DNA of 64,000 nucleotides from Gyrodactylus bullatarudis (Eukaryota; Platyhelminthes; Monogenea; Gyrodactylidea; Gyrodactylidae), in the NCBI GenBank assembly GCA_012064415.1, contig SSNU01000045.1, forward strand, positions 1-64,000, read 5' to 3'. Positions 1 through 10,542 of this stretch are shown here, one piece after another. A program made the position numbers and the translations under genes. Position 1 is the stretch's first letter. Every line of letters begins with the position of its first letter. Under the pieces are notes generated by a model. That model did no database searches, was not told the origin of the DNA, and worked only from the letters and a program-made list of their open reading frames with translations.

Positions 1-560
1 GCACTTATTTATGGCTTCCTTCACTTCAGGGAAATTTGCCAATCTCTGAACTTTTTCGTTAATATCGTTGGTGGAATCGTCACCAGAAACTTTATACCTT
101 GAGAAATAAACTTGAGTAAAGTTAATTCTACTATTTAACTATTTTTCTTACCAAAATCGTTTCATTATTCCAAAAACATTTTCAATGACATTAATATCAG
201 GACTTTTAGCAGGGAAATCAATGACTTTGATCCTAGCTCTTCTCAAACAAGCTTTGACATGACCTGCATCATGAACTGGAGCATGGTCCATAAGCACATC
301 AAGCCATTCCCTTCTGAATCCATCATATGATCTGAAATTCTGATTGAAGAGTTGGATAAATTTTCTTCCATCAATATTACCAGATGCTGAGGTTAATTGT
401 ATTCCACTGTCATACTTTATACTTGCAAAAAACATAACCTTCTTATGGTGTGCAAGTTTTAAAAAATTTGATTTTTTAAACTTTTTTCTAAATTATACAA
501 AAACCTTGTATGACAGGAAAATTCTAAGCACAGATTCGGAATCAATACATATGAGCAGTA
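1..560 (-). pseudogene. Tc1/mariner-superfamily transposase, C-terminal part with an intron
   Basis: Reading on the minus strand, an open frame (435 to 148) has the catalytic C-terminal half of a Tc1/mariner (IS630-type) transposase: an LMDHAPVH block holding the second catalytic Asp, then FPAKSPDINVIENVFG with the terminal acidic residue. The frame stays open upstream of 435 (LAHHKKV) and weakly to about 560. At the downstream end the stop after KRFW is bypassed if a 54-nt intron (98-151, GTAAG...CAAG) is removed. The reading then continues as YKVSGDDSTND to the window edge, so the gene is cut by the window. It has the same general architecture as the transposase at 23.4-24.8 kb. The DNA-binding N-terminus is not seen, and neither is a clear first catalytic Asp. 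It is probably a decayed or partial copy. Confidence 0.7.
98..151 (-). other. Predicted 54-nt intron in the transposase fragment
   Basis: The donor GTAAG starts at 151 on the minus strand and the acceptor ends at 98 (CTCAAG). Removal joins TG to G and keeps a Trp codon and the frame. A competing acceptor at 111 would lead to a stop soon after, so 98 is preferred. Confidence 0.5.
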
Positions 561-719
561 AATTATTATCATTAGTATTAATTTATTTGTAATTTACAGT
601 TAAACGTTATATTTTATTAAAGTGCATAATATTTTAAAATAACAACAACAAATTAAAGTATACACTATTATTTAGTGAAATTTCCCTTTGATAATATAAC
701 ATCGACGCATTGAATTATA

Positions 720-965
720 CAGGCTATCTATGACTTCTTTTGAGATTAATCTTCACTCCTCTAACATTCCTAGTATCAAATTCTGCCTATTTGTAAATGT
801 TCTCACATTTTCATAAACTTGTGAGGATAAAATCTCCCGAAGATTTACGATTGGATTCAAATCTGGACTTCTTTAAGACCATAGCAATATCTCTATCTCC
901 CTTTACGAAAACCACTTTCCAGTTGATTCAGAAAGATGACATGGGGCATTTTCCTGTCAGATCTT
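720..965 (-). pseudogene. Decayed Tc1/mariner transposase C-terminus
   Basis: On the minus strand one frame reads ENAPCHLSES, then WS-stop-RSPDLNPIVNL, then REILSSQVYENVRTFTNRQ, ending GMLEE-stop. This is the end of a Tc1-like DDE domain. The catalytic Asp of the usual QDNAPCH block is not preserved, the third acidic residue (usually IEN) is Val, and at least two in-frame stops are present. It is a different copy from the fragment to its left. Non-functional. Confidence 0.6.
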
Positions 966-984
966 CATAAATTTTTTCCTGTTT

Positions 985-1300
985 CAGTACAGTGTGCCAG
1001 AAAAAAAGTCTTGAGGGAAATGAATTCCTAAAAATTGAGAGAATCTTGTCTGAATGTGATAAATCTGAGAACAAACGCATACTTACCGAACTTTTAACAG
1101 TCGATGGTTATCCTGAAGCGATCATTTAAAAGCATTCAGAGGTTGAAAAATTAACCCCAATTTATCTTAAGTTGCCATTTAAAGGAGATGCTGCACATTA
1201 AATACTCAATAATAAATTATTTGAATAACAAAACGAGCATTTCCTTGTCATAAGCCTCAGGTGCTTCCCAAAAATTGAGAGCAAATGTGAAAATCTAGAA
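985..1300 (+). pseudogene. Possible Penelope-like element (PLE) fragment
   Basis: A plus-strand reading with stops (KIERILSECDKSENKRILTE, then LLTVDGYPEAII-stop, then LTPIYLKLPFKGDAAH) resembles the linker between reverse transcriptase and GIY-YIG in PLEs. In that region a helical stretch ends in a 'GYP..I' block and is followed by 'l..P..G'. There is no catalytic motif, so the call rests on weak similarity only. Confidence 0.35.
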
Positions 1301-1574
1301 AAGTCAACGGAAGTTGAAAATCGAATCATCTCTCAATCTGTAATTGCCACAAAAGACTCCAGTAAGCAACATTAACGATTCGGGGTAGAAAGAGAAAATC
1401 ATCCAAAGGGCAATCAACCTTACATCATTACCTAATGAGAAGAAAGATGTCCTAGATTTATATCCCACCACATCACAAAAATGTTCTTTATTTAATCTGG
1501 TAAGTGATTGAACCTATCAGAGGATCCCAATTTTGTTGATAATTTTGTATAAATATCTATTCGATGTAAGAGTC

Positions 1575-1597
1575 TGATAAGATAAGATAAGATAAGA
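1575..1597. repeat. (GATAA)n microsatellite
   Basis: About four head-to-tail copies of a GATAA pentamer. Confidence 0.7.
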
Positions 1598-1807
1598 AAA
1601 AGTTTATTGAAAACAATATGTAACAAAAATTCAATTTATCTTGGACATAAAGTTTTGTCTTCCTTTTTGAGATCGACATCGGTGGATATCTGTCATTTGA
1701 TTTGGCATTTTGTTGTTAAATATAAAATGTTTTTTTTTTCGACAAAATTACATATAATTCGCATCTTTATTGTTGATGTATAGTTTTCTGTAGTATATAA
1801 TTTAATA

Positions 1808-2213
1808 ATTTACATAGGAATATTTGAATTTTTTTTTTCGACTGTTTTTGGTTTTTTTAAATTTTATTTCATATTTTGATTTACATTATTAGACATAGTG
1901 ACAAATATTGTTTCAATATAATTACATATAGTTTGCGTTTAAAATTGGTAAATTGAAGTGTTCAGTGGTATATTATTTAAAAGTTCACTTATGTTTAAAA
2001 TGTGAAAATAGTTTTTGGGATTATTGAGTTATTTACATAGGAGTATTTGAATTGTTTTTTGATTTTTTCTGATGCAGGTTTCTTTTCTTGCATTTCTTTT
2101 TCGACTGTTTTTGGTTTTTTTTTTAATTTAGATTTACATTATTAGACATAGTTACAAATATTGTTTCAATATAATTACATATAGTTTGCGTTTAAAATTG
2201 GTAAATTAATAAT
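1808..2213. repeat. Imperfect tandem duplication, unit about 250 bp
   Basis: Two direct copies share a 'ttacatagga(a/g)tatttgaatt' start, a 'ttcgactgtttttgg' block and a roughly 90-bp stretch ending in 'tttaaaattggtaaatt' (first near 1838-1953, second near 2100-2205). No coding potential is visible. From 1600 to 3000 nothing else was recognised. Confidence 0.6.
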
Positions 2214-3012
2214 TAATAATATGTGAACCGTTGAAATAAAAGCTTCATCATTCACTTGTCTTCTAATCGAATCTTTCATTAAAATCAGAAGAAATATATC
2301 TGAAGAATTTCGGCAGTATTTCCCACAAAAGATATTTGTAAGCCAATTCCTTTCTTGATTATCTGTAATTTGAATTGATATTCAGAACCATTTTAGGCTT
2401 ACCCCAATGGGGGTTCTAACTATTTTCAGTTTTCTCTCAATTTTCCTTGTACTGACATTCAAATTACATTCAGATTCTATCTGAGACTCAAGTTATTTTT
2501 ATAGCCAAATTTATGATTTTTTCGATTTTAGAATTGAAGGCTTTGGACCCGTTCTCTTCAGGAATGTCTTACTTATAGTTCTAATTATCCTTACCATGAT
2601 ATATGTAATTTTCCTAATGCTTAAGCCATCATTTTGTAGTGCTATGGCTCAATTTATCTCTCAACCTGAAAAATTCACTGTTTTGGTTTTCATTCTTGGT
2701 ATCAATTTGAATTAATAATATTGTCGCACTGTTAATTGGCATGATACTTGTCGTCAAATATAAATTTTAATATTTATTGAGCATTTTTTTCGATTTCATA
2801 ATAAGACGATAAGCATAAAATCTTTGTGAAGTCAAAATTTTAGAAATAAGCTGCCAAAGTGATTAAATCATTTTTCTGAGAACATTAATTTAATATTAAA
2901 TATTTTATCATTTTTGTAAAAACAGTTGAAGGTCATTCTTGAAATTAATTAAACTATTTCTTTGGAAAATTTTATTTTTATGCTTAAGAGTTATTTTAAA
3001 AAATTATATCAG

Positions 3013-3314
3013 GTGAAAATATCATTATCAAATACAAAAATGAAGAAGAAATCGAAAAATATATGTTCGCTAATCGTATTGCCATCGAAGGAATGCATTT
3101 CGTCTTTTATTTAATCGAAAAAGATAGCAAAACACTAATACACCATATTGATCCAGTGAATATCGGACTTATTGTATCGAAAAAGATTATATACAAGAAG
3201 AATTTTATTTCATATTTACTCGATTTTATTTGTGAGATAGAAGTTATGGAAAGCAAATATGCCTATATTAATGGTGAGAAATATAGTCGAATATCTTTTG
3301 GTGTCCTGAATTGA
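3013..3314 (+). CDS. Orphan exon-like ORF, unknown
   Basis: An open frame (ATG at 3063, stop 3312-3314) extends upstream in frame to a candidate splice acceptor (atatcag ending 3012) as GENIIIKYKNEEEIEK. The product is rich in Ile, Lys and Tyr, with no signal peptide, clear membrane segment or cysteine pattern. It could be a last exon of a host gene or a chance ORF in AT-rich DNA. A diverged Tc1-type terminal repeat begins 95 bp downstream. I recognise no family. Confidence 0.3.
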
Positions 3315-3408
3315 TTTTGAACGATATTTTGAAGCTATGTAACTCAGAAGAAAAAGCTTGAAACTTTGTGGTAGAAAATAATTTTATCAACATAAGCTTT
3401 TGTACGTA

Positions 3409-3562
3409 TAGTGGTCGAATTAGTATGTGAAACACTTAACATTTTTAATTTTAGGAATATTTTATATGATACATTTTGATACATCATAAAATTCTCTATC
3501 GAATGATATCTGAACATTCATTCCTACAATTTAATCTTTCCCTGCATAAGTAAAAATAATAA
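3409..3562. repeat. Solo, diverged terminal repeat of the Tc1-like element at 10.89 kb
   Basis: It starts with 'tagtggtcgaattagtatgtg' minus small changes and follows the 215-bp repeat of 10890-11104 block by block: gaaacact, gatacatcataaaattctct, gatatctgaa, ctttccctgca.aagtaaaaata. No partner repeat or transposase is nearby. Confidence 0.65.
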
Positions 3563-5051
3563 GTTTATTTATTTATATTTTTTTACAAACCATTATTATC
3601 CTCAATTAACTTCTGTTGAGTAGAAATAACATGTAAGGAGTGTCTAGAGCGGGTCTAATTAGTAAGGTTAACTATGTTTCCGTTAACGATCAAAATCGGT
3701 AATGATTTCTCTCTGATCTGCTCAATCAACTTATTTCATTTTCCAATCGAATTTAGAATTAACCAGACTTTAATTATGCATAACTTTCTTATTTGTTGAG
3801 ATAGAAGGCTAATTCTTTTTGCATGAAATGTCTTAGATGATTTTCAGAATAAATCCTGGAAAACATTCTCATTATTTTATTTTCTTCTAAAAATTAATTT
3901 ATTTCTTAAATTTATCCCCACAATCCTTTTTTATAAAATTTGAAGTGAATAAAGATGTTAAATAAAATATCATTTCAAAAAACACTTCATTTAATTATTA
4001 ATTTTTATCACTATGCTCTTGCCTCTAAACCTACCTCTAAATCTAGCTCCATTAATAAGAGAATTGTTTTTCCGTTCTACATCAATCAATAACTCCATCC
4101 GATGCAGAATGAAAAGTTGTTACACCAAATTTTATGCATTGATATCATAAATGGGGAAAACTAGACGAGTTCAAAGTTGATATGATCGGCATTTTCATTT
4201 TCGAATGAAAATCGATAAAATTCCTTTTTTAACCTAACTTAAGTTATGGACCCCTGTTTTTTCTTACCAATGATGTCATATCATGTAAGCTTTACAATGT
4301 AAGGAGACCTCCGTTTTTATGTCACTTTAACGTTGAGATTCTTATAATGAATTCAATGGTTATGTGAAAAAGGTTAGTGTGTAGATAGGGGTCTGCTAAC
4401 GTTAATTAAAGCTGTTTTTTGAATCAATAAAAAGTCTCAAAAAAATTTAGATTAAAAGGAAAATTAAGCTCGTTAAATAACCCTGGTATATTATTAAAGA
4501 ATAAAATATCATCTTCAAATGAAAAATAAGGTCTAAAATAAATATATCTATTCTTATAATTTGAGTATTTCCCAATTTTTCCTTCACTTCTCGCCAGCTT
4601 CAATTTTACATTTTTAAAGTTTTAGTTTCAAATTGTTTGATTATGCCATTTGTTCTGTAGTATTTTATAAAGTTTAATATTCGTTTCTCGATTTATTTAA
4701 ATCAGAGTTTCTTCATCTAAATTTTACACGAACTTACGTATTGTAGCGGTTTAAAATTATCTAATTCATAAAATTGTTCCAGGCTTCTCTCGAAAGGTAA
4801 AAGGATCTTTTTAAACATAAAAGCTCTTATTGCTCAATTTAATAGTCAATGATTATTACTCATTGTACATGTTATTAAAAATCTTACATTGATCAAAAAG
4901 TTAAGCGCCGTTCAATTTAGTGATAAAATCAAAAGTTAATGGATGAGACCCTTTTCAATGGTAAACGTGTGACCCCTCTTGAATATTGGCTTTTGTGTGA
5001 AATAATGAAATAGCTTAGCATTAAAGCTGGTGAGAAGTGGAGGAAATAATG
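3563..5051. other. AT-rich stretch without recognised genes
   Basis: Nothing coding was recognised. A roughly 27-bp segment at 3654-3685 (gggtctaattagtaaggtta and following bases) recurs in inverted orientation at about 33994-34027, so it is part of a dispersed repeat. Confidence 0.5.
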
Positions 5052-5195
5052 ATTGATGAAGGAAGAAGATGATGCCAGTTATTTCACAAATAAGGCCTTT
5101 ATTTCGGGCATACTCATCAGTTTGATACATGCCATATAAGTACAAATTTGCAAAAAAGAAAATATACATTCATTGGTTCAATGTTATTACATTTT
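5052..5195 (-). repeat. PLE terminal repeat (pLTR), inverted copy
   Basis: This 144-bp segment is the near-perfect reverse complement of 5893-6036 (one mismatch noted). Together they flank the PLE coding remnant. Inverted or partial pseudo-LTRs are typical of Penelope-like elements. A related sequence follows the PLE at 49.2-50.6 kb. Confidence 0.8.
5084..5125 (-). ncRNA. Hammerhead-like ribozyme motif in inverted pLTR
   Basis: On the minus strand it has the hammerhead core CTGATGA, an 8-nt G...C helix II position, GAAA, a 4-bp hairpin (helix III), then T and a closing strand. Helix I is 5'-TCAAA/TGTGA-3', with one mismatch compared with the perfect pairing in the copy at 50529-50570. Probably weak or inactive. 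Confidence 0.5.
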
Positions 5196-5676
5196 ACGTG
5201 CGAGGGAAAAGGATTTATCAAGTGCGGAAGATCATTTCATATCGAAGCTCAAACCTGACCTTTGTGTACAAAAAGTAATCGCATCGAATCTTGGTATCAC
5301 AGGCAGAGATAGGTTCATCAAAGAGAAACACTTAGCAAAAATTGAGAAAATTCTCAAGCCCAAATCCCTACCCCCACCAAAATTTAGCTCAACTCAAACC
5401 ATAAGTGTACATCGAGATGAAAACCAAGAGAAGTTGGCTGTAGCCAATAATCACCATACACAAGTGCAGAGTTCAGTCACAGCAACTAGCATAGAGTTGG
5501 CAAAATGTGAAAAACCTGAGAAGTCAACAGTAACTGATAATCAAATTATGAGCCAACCCGCTATTAGCACAAGAGTAGACAACCCGTCAATTAAGCGGAA
5601 ACGTAAGAGAAATAGTGGTCAGTTGCTAATCGATGGATTCTTGAAAGGCCCTAATCTAATGAAGAGACAAAAGTAA
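5173..5676 (+). pseudogene. Penelope-like element protein, C-terminal fragment
   Basis: The frame enters from the inverted terminal repeat (up to 5195), so the real PLE coding part begins about 5196. It encodes the end of a GIY-YIG endonuclease domain: REKDLSSAEDHFISKLKP then DLCVQK, with the conserved Glu of the nuclease in SAEDHF. The GIY-YIG core and the entire reverse transcriptase are missing, so this is a 5'-truncated copy. A roughly 100-residue linker rich in Pro, Ser and Thr follows. The protein then ends with a basic cluster (KRKRKR) and a QLLIDGFLKGPN segment that fits the PCNA-interaction (PIP) box pattern Q-x-x-I-x-x-F. The PLE at 49193-50293 has a comparable end. The stop is at 5674-5676 and the right terminal repeat starts 217 bp later. 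Confidence 0.75.
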
Positions 5677-5892
5677 TGAGTCCATGGATACAGGAAGACC
5701 TGTGCTCCCATCCACCCCTAAGGGATTTCTATAGAAAGTTCGTTTGAATAGACATATCGAAATTGGAATTAACACCTCATTGTGAGAGAGTGTGAAAATC
5801 TGTAATTTGCCTATTCACTTCCACTAAATATTCAAGCTATTATAATGAACCGAAACATCAAGTTAACCCTGATAACAGGGATGGATCAATCA

Positions 5893-6036
5893 AAAATGTA
5901 ATAACATTGAACCAATGAATGTATACTTTCTTTTTTGCAAATTTGTACTTATATGGCATGTATCAAACTGATGAGTATGCCCGAAATAAAGGCCTTATTT
6001 GTGAAATAACTGGCATCATCTTCTTCCTTCATCAAT
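5893..6036 (+). repeat. PLE terminal repeat (pLTR), direct copy
   Basis: Reverse complement of 5052-5195. PLE-type sequence continues past it to about 6110 ('cagctcaaaaccgatg'), as also seen at 50600-50640. Confidence 0.8.
5963..6004 (+). ncRNA. Hammerhead-like ribozyme motif in pLTR
   Basis: Core CTGATGA (5968-5974), GTATGCCC, then GAAA, an ATAA/TTAT helix III with a short loop, and TGTGA closing helix I (6000-6004). The upstream strand is TCAAA, leaving one mismatch. Same 42-nt architecture as 50529-50570. Confidence 0.55.
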
Positions 6037-7079
6037 AATGACTACGGTTGCCCAGCTCAAAACCGATGTGCGTAAGCACTTATCAGAACAGGAAATAATG
6101 GTTAGGAAAATAGAATTTGAGTACAGGTGAGTTACCCTGTTTCTTATCCACTCTGCTCGATTCATCACTCTCAACCCGGTTTTATATTAAAAGTTAAAAT
6201 TATCTGAACCAATGAGTGGGTGTAAAAATGTTGACCAATAGAATTGTGGGAAAGACTTTTTAAAATTTAATGCAATAATTTCACTCTCTCAGCCCGTATA
6301 ATCAAGCTAAAAGATAACTAATCGTAAAATAACTATTTATAATAAATCTTTAGAATAAATCTCTCATCAAATAAATAGGTTTTATTTTTTAATTATCTCA
6401 ACTATAGGATTTTTTCAGACTTTCCTACACCGATAATTTATTCTGATTAGAATTAAGCATTAGAAAGAGCATTTGAAAATTTCAAATTGAATCCACAGTC
6501 AGATTAAGTGAATTTATGTATAGTAAATTTAATTTCCATTAACTCTAATTTTAGCAATTTTTATGAACCATTCATATTTATGTAAAAAATTAAAGGGAAT
6601 GTATTACATTGATATAAGTGTGACTTTAAGACCTGCGTTGCCTATATTGGTGAAGACACCATTTAGTATAATTTCTTAGTTTTTAGCTCAAAATACAAAA
6701 CATTGAATTAAGATACCATTTACATGGGAATAAAAAGGGATTGATTTTACATTGGATTGAAAAATATGTCTAGTTATTAATTATAATTATAATTAATGAT
6801 CATTAATTACATTATTAATTAGCATGTTATGCATAGGATTTTTAACACCATTTAGCTTAGACCCCCATTCAAGCAGATTGAACAACCCATAATTTGGTTT
6901 TTATAATTAAAATTAAAATCGTATATACTTGAATTATGTAATGGCAAGTCAACTCTAGTTGATTTCCAAGCTTCAGTTATCTGCATAAGATTTATACAAC
7001 CGTCTCATTTAATTATAGTTAATAAATTCAATAAATTATCGAGAAGGTTTTTTTTTCTTCCAGGGAAATTGTTATTTGT

Positions 7080-7755
7080 TGAGGCGTGGGTATAATCCTC
7101 GTTTGTTGCCAACATTTAACTATTGTTTCTGGGCGAACATCTTCCCAAACTTTGATTGCAATATTGATTGCATCTGCCAAGTTGATCAGTTTTGATAGGT
7201 CTTCAACTGGAGCATCTTGACTGCGACGTTTCTCATCTAAAAGCTTATTGTATCCAGCTTTGAATGTTCGACTCCGCTATCAATCGGTTGTAGAACAGAA
7301 GTAGAGTTTGCAGGAAATAGGATCAGCTATTCAATAAAGAAGAGTTTCTTACTTTAATATTTCTCAACTTCGGTTGAAGTTTTTCAAATGTACCGTGGCC
7401 TCGACATTGATCAAGAAATAAAACAATTTTTCTGTCTTTAAGCAATATTTTTCTTGATAAAGCTCGATCCCAAGCCATTAAATTTCATCATCTCGTTTTT
7501 AACTTGGGTTCGGATCCTTGAGTATCGATCTTTGTAGTCATAGTCTAGATTGATAACTATCTTATTTTTATCTGAAATCCATCTCTTCAATGCAGAAACC
7601 CCATTTAAAATTTTTGTATTTGGTGTATTCTCTTTTCCATTTAACATACTAGGAGTCTTTATGTGCAATAAGACTATAGCTATACATTGATATTTCATTA
7701 TCAACCCTGTCAATGCATTTGTGTTTTGCACCCCCACTTGGGTTGAAATTCCCAA
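7080..7755 (-). pseudogene. pogo/Tigger-type DDE transposase remnant
   Basis: Minus-strand readings in order: an open frame from 7755 whose late part is NKIVINLDYDYKDRYSRIRT; then, in another frame, AWDRALSRKILLKDRKIVLF plus LDQCRGHGTFEKL, with the second catalytic Asp; then a 26-nt intron (7327-7352); then LILFPANSTSVLQPIDSG, the highly typical 'LPaNtTSvLQPmDqGv' block of pogo/Tigger proteins; then, after a 1-bp frameshift, RTFKAGYNKLLDEKRRSQDA. The tail (KVWEDVRPETIVKCWQQTRI) is also family-like. The CENP-B-type DNA-binding domain is not visible. Frameshifts make it non-functional. A second fragment of this family lies at 45.12-45.27 kb. Confidence 0.75.
7327..7352 (-). other. Predicted 26-nt intron in pogo transposase
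   Basis: GTAAGA...TTGAATAG separates 'KLRNIK' from 'LILFPANSTS'. Removal brings together two blocks that adjoin in pogo proteins, without gap. Its size matches the 24- and 30-nt introns of the host genes at 61 kb. Confidence 0.6.
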
Positions 7756-8203
7756 GAGCTTAAAACTAAGAAATTATACTATATGGTAGGATCAAGTCTG
7801 AAAAAATCCTATAGTTGAGATAATTAAAAAATAAAACCTATTTATTTGATGAGAGATTTATTCTAAAGATTTATTATAAATAGTTATTTTACGATTAGTT
7901 ATCTTTTAGCTTGATTATACGGGCTGAGAGAGTGAAATTATTGCATTAAATTTTAAAAAGTCTTTCCCACAATTCTATTGGTCAACATTTTTACACCCAC
8001 TCATTGGTTCAGATAATTTTAACTTTTAATATAAAACCGGGTTGAGAGTGATGAATCGAGCAGAGTAGGTAAGAAACAGGGTAACTCACCTGTATTCTAT
8101 TGATTTTTGGTTTTCATGAATACTATTGGTCACCTGAGGAGGAGCAGAGAGGTACAAATATAATTTTAGTAGGAAATATATCCATCCAGTGAGCCATGAT
8201 GTC

Positions 8204-8648
8204 TGTAATTAACTGTACTTTAATTGATTGAACAAAACAATCCTATTTTATAACACGCTAATCAACTCATAAAAAACAATACCAACTTAGGGTTTTCAGA
8301 GAGTACAAACTATCATTAGACACCGCATAATAGATATTCACGCTTCACATATTCATTTAACCTCGTTAAATTAAAAAAATTTAAATAATTATAATTATGA
8401 TTATCATAAAAATGAATTTTTCATTGAGTTAAGTGTTCTTCGAGATTGGTTTTGAGCTGAGCTACCGATGACATAGGAAATTTGAACAAAGTAAGATGCC
8501 AGATTGTTTCAGAAATAAAGATCTCTGCAATGATCAATTGTATTATTACGGCTTTCAATTTACCGCTGGGTTATAAAAGTGTATCTTCTCTTGTAATATT
8601 ATAGAGTTCAGGTTCTTGTTTTAATAAAGTATATATTCAAGTCTTACA
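8204..8648 (+). repeat. Candidate 5' LTR of Gypsy-type element
   Basis: The segment begins TGTAATT and ends TTACA, directly upstream of a gag-like ORF. It contains a TATA-box-like TTATAAAAG (8571-8579) and AATAAA (8623-8628) in the order expected for an LTR. No second copy was found in the window, so the ends are tentative. Confidence 0.35.
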
Positions 8649-8679
8649 TTAAGTTACTGTTTGCATTAAGGTTAAAGTC

Positions 8680-10100
8680 ATGGGAATCGGACATTCCAAG
8701 GAGCTCAAGTATTTCTTCAGATTCCAAAGGAAGTGGGCTACGTATAAGTCTGTTCATGCCCATGAAGAATCTGACATGGTCAATCACTGGCTTGGGACTC
8801 TTAATCCTGAAAGTTTTAACCCCGTATTTCCAATGAATGTGGTCGAGAAAAAAACATTTACGTCAATCAAGGAAGGTTTACTGTTTAAGTTCAAGGAAGA
8901 GGTAAACGTAAAGCTGGTGTGGGAGGAGCTTTTCGCATTGGAGCAAGGTTCATTGTCATATCAGGAGTTTTTCCTGCTAGTCGAGTCCAAGCTCAGAACC
9001 ACTGACTACCTTATTTGCTGCTCGGAGACCAATTCAGACCAGGCTCTAGAGGTATTCTCGCTCAATTTTTTCCTCAACAGGATAAATGACAAGGTATCCG
9101 CCAGAAAGCTTATTGACTTCAGTTGATTATAACAATGTGGTTAGCAGGCTATAAGCCATCACAAGACGCGCCAAAGACGGTTGTGCAAATAAAGTGTTCA
9201 ACAGGTTTGGTCGCAGGCCCAGCCCAAAAAGGCAAAACATGTCAGTATCCCTGGAATGCTACAGGTGGGGAGTAAAGGGCCATTCCAGAAAAAATTGCAT
9301 GGCGAATATAAGAAATTTCAAGTGCAGTTACTGTAGGAAGTTGGGCCACTCTCAGTACAACTGTCACAGTGACAGATAAAGGGTCAGAAATGTGAATGAA
9401 GTGGTCTCATCTGATGAGAGTCCTGTTTTAAAGTCACAAATAAAGTCCATTAACAATTATACCTTTCTCTGAGCATAATGATTTATATTATGTCGAGGCT
9501 AAAGTTTTCGGTCCAGTTATTAAGTTCCTTATTGGTACAGGTTCCCAAGCTAAGTTATTGCCCGTCCGTTATATTAGGTCTAAGGATAAAGTTACTAAAG
9601 AAAAGTCACTGCTGGATTCTAATTCGAATCAACTACGAATCAAAGGTCAAGTTCTAGGAGCAAAAATTAAGTTTGAGGGAACCTCCATTCGTACTAACGT
9701 GGTAATCCTGGTGGATGATCAGACGCCGTTTCTCAGTTGCGCTGATGCTGTAAAGCTAGGAGTGGTTAAATTTGCTACTCCTGTTAAAATTGTAGACAGG
9801 GCGATTACTGCATCATTCAGAATCAAGGAAGGAGTTACATTTACAGGAATGTGTTATGCGCCAAAGAAGTTAGCATTTTCAGTCAAAGATCTAGTGGAAG
9901 ACGAGATCAAGTCTCAATTAAATAAAGGTATCTTGTATCAAGTTTATGACCTTATTGTGGCTGCCCCAATTGTTCCGGTACTAAGGAATATGGGTTTAAA
10001 GTGAATGAAAGCAAAAGTCAACTCAATGAAAGTACAGTTAAGTTTCTGGGGTACATTATTTCTGACGGAGTAATAAGGCCATCTCTTTCAAATTTGTTAA
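8680..10100 (+). pseudogene. Ty3/Gypsy-type gag-pol remnant
   Basis: This is an old LTR-retroelement copy broken into pieces. A gag-like frame (8680-9126, starting MGIGHSKELK) is followed after a frame change by a nucleocapsid region with two zinc knuckles. In the first the second Cys is replaced by Trp (CYRWGVKGHSRKNC). The second, CSYCRKLGHSQYNC, is intact CX2CX4HX4C. Next comes a protease-like stretch around 9520-9760 in which the catalytic DTG/DSG Asp reads Gly (IGTGSQAK). From 9890 there is the start of a reverse transcriptase (VEDEIKSQLNKGIL), after which most of the RT is deleted. Only its end remains (VKFLGYIISDGVIRP, 10032-10080). No integrase is seen. Clearly inactive. A PLE terminal fragment follows directly. 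Confidence 0.75.
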
Positions 10101-10106
10101 ACCTTG

Positions 10107-10165
10107 ATTTATATGGCATGTATCACACTGATGAGTATGCCCGAAATAGAAACAATATGGCATCT
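10107..10165 (+). repeat. PLE terminal repeat fragment with truncated hammerhead-like motif
   Basis: It matches the 50.5-kb PLE terminus from 'tttatatggcatgtatcaca' through CTGATGAGTATGCCCGAAAT and then diverges. Helix III and the closing strand of helix I are lost. Confidence 0.6.
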
Positions 10166-10250
10166 TCTTACTTTGCTCAAATTTTTTAGAATTTTTCATA
10201 TTTTTTCGAAGTAGAAAACCATATTATCACTATTTTACTTTTAATTGCAG

Positions 10251-10542
10251 AATTCAAATCAATCAAATGTGGAGAGTACAATATGCGCGTAGAGTCGAAA
10301 GTTATTGACTTTGACCATTTGGAGATTCTAAATCGAATTGCATATATATTCAAGAAATCCCAGCTTCAATTTAAACTGAGGCTTGATCCAGCGGTATGCG
10401 AATTTCCTTATGAAAAATTAGAAAATAGTACTAAAATAACTATTTTCAGCATAATAAATGCTGAGTTAGATGGAAAAATTTATTCTCCATTTTTTATAGA
10501 AAATGATATCATAAGATGGATGTCAGTACTTCTTCCTTCAAT
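10251..10542 (+). CDS. Orphan exon-like ORF, unknown
   Basis: An open frame runs from a good acceptor (ttttaattgcag ending 10250) to a good donor (ATTA|GTAAGT near 10542). It reads EFKSIKCGEYNMRVESK and on through IAYIFKKSQLQFKLRLDPAV to WMSVLLPSI. The paired splice signals suggest one internal exon of a host gene. No other exon of it could be recognised nearby and the family is unknown to me. 10543-10889 shows nothing else. Confidence 0.35.

Larger units (their letters stand above)
6124..8092 (-). mobile_element. pogo/Tigger-like DNA transposon with 299-bp inverted repeats
   Basis: The element lies between TA dinucleotides (6122-6123 and 8093-8094) and starts CAGGTGAGTTACCC, ending in its complement. 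The two terminal inverted repeats (6124-6422 and 7794-8092) are both 299 bp and almost identical, suggesting fairly recent activity. The interior holds a decayed pogo-type transposase on the minus strand. It inserted just beyond the PLE remnant. 6423-7080 has no recognisable coding sequence. Confidence 0.8.

Noticed and set aside
1575..1597. CRISPR-like or regulatory GATA array
   Set aside because: Just a short pentamer microsatellite with no spacers. No CRISPR arrays are expected or seen in this eukaryotic DNA.
7438..7755. Long minus ORF ending SSFIKKNIA as an intact gene
   Set aside because: Its end is out of frame relative to the pogo block LSRKILLKDRK, so it is part of a frameshifted pseudogene.
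8680..10100. Active retrovirus-like element
   Set aside because: No integrase or envelope, most of RT deleted, protease active-site Asp replaced and frames broken. It is an old Gypsy-type remnant.
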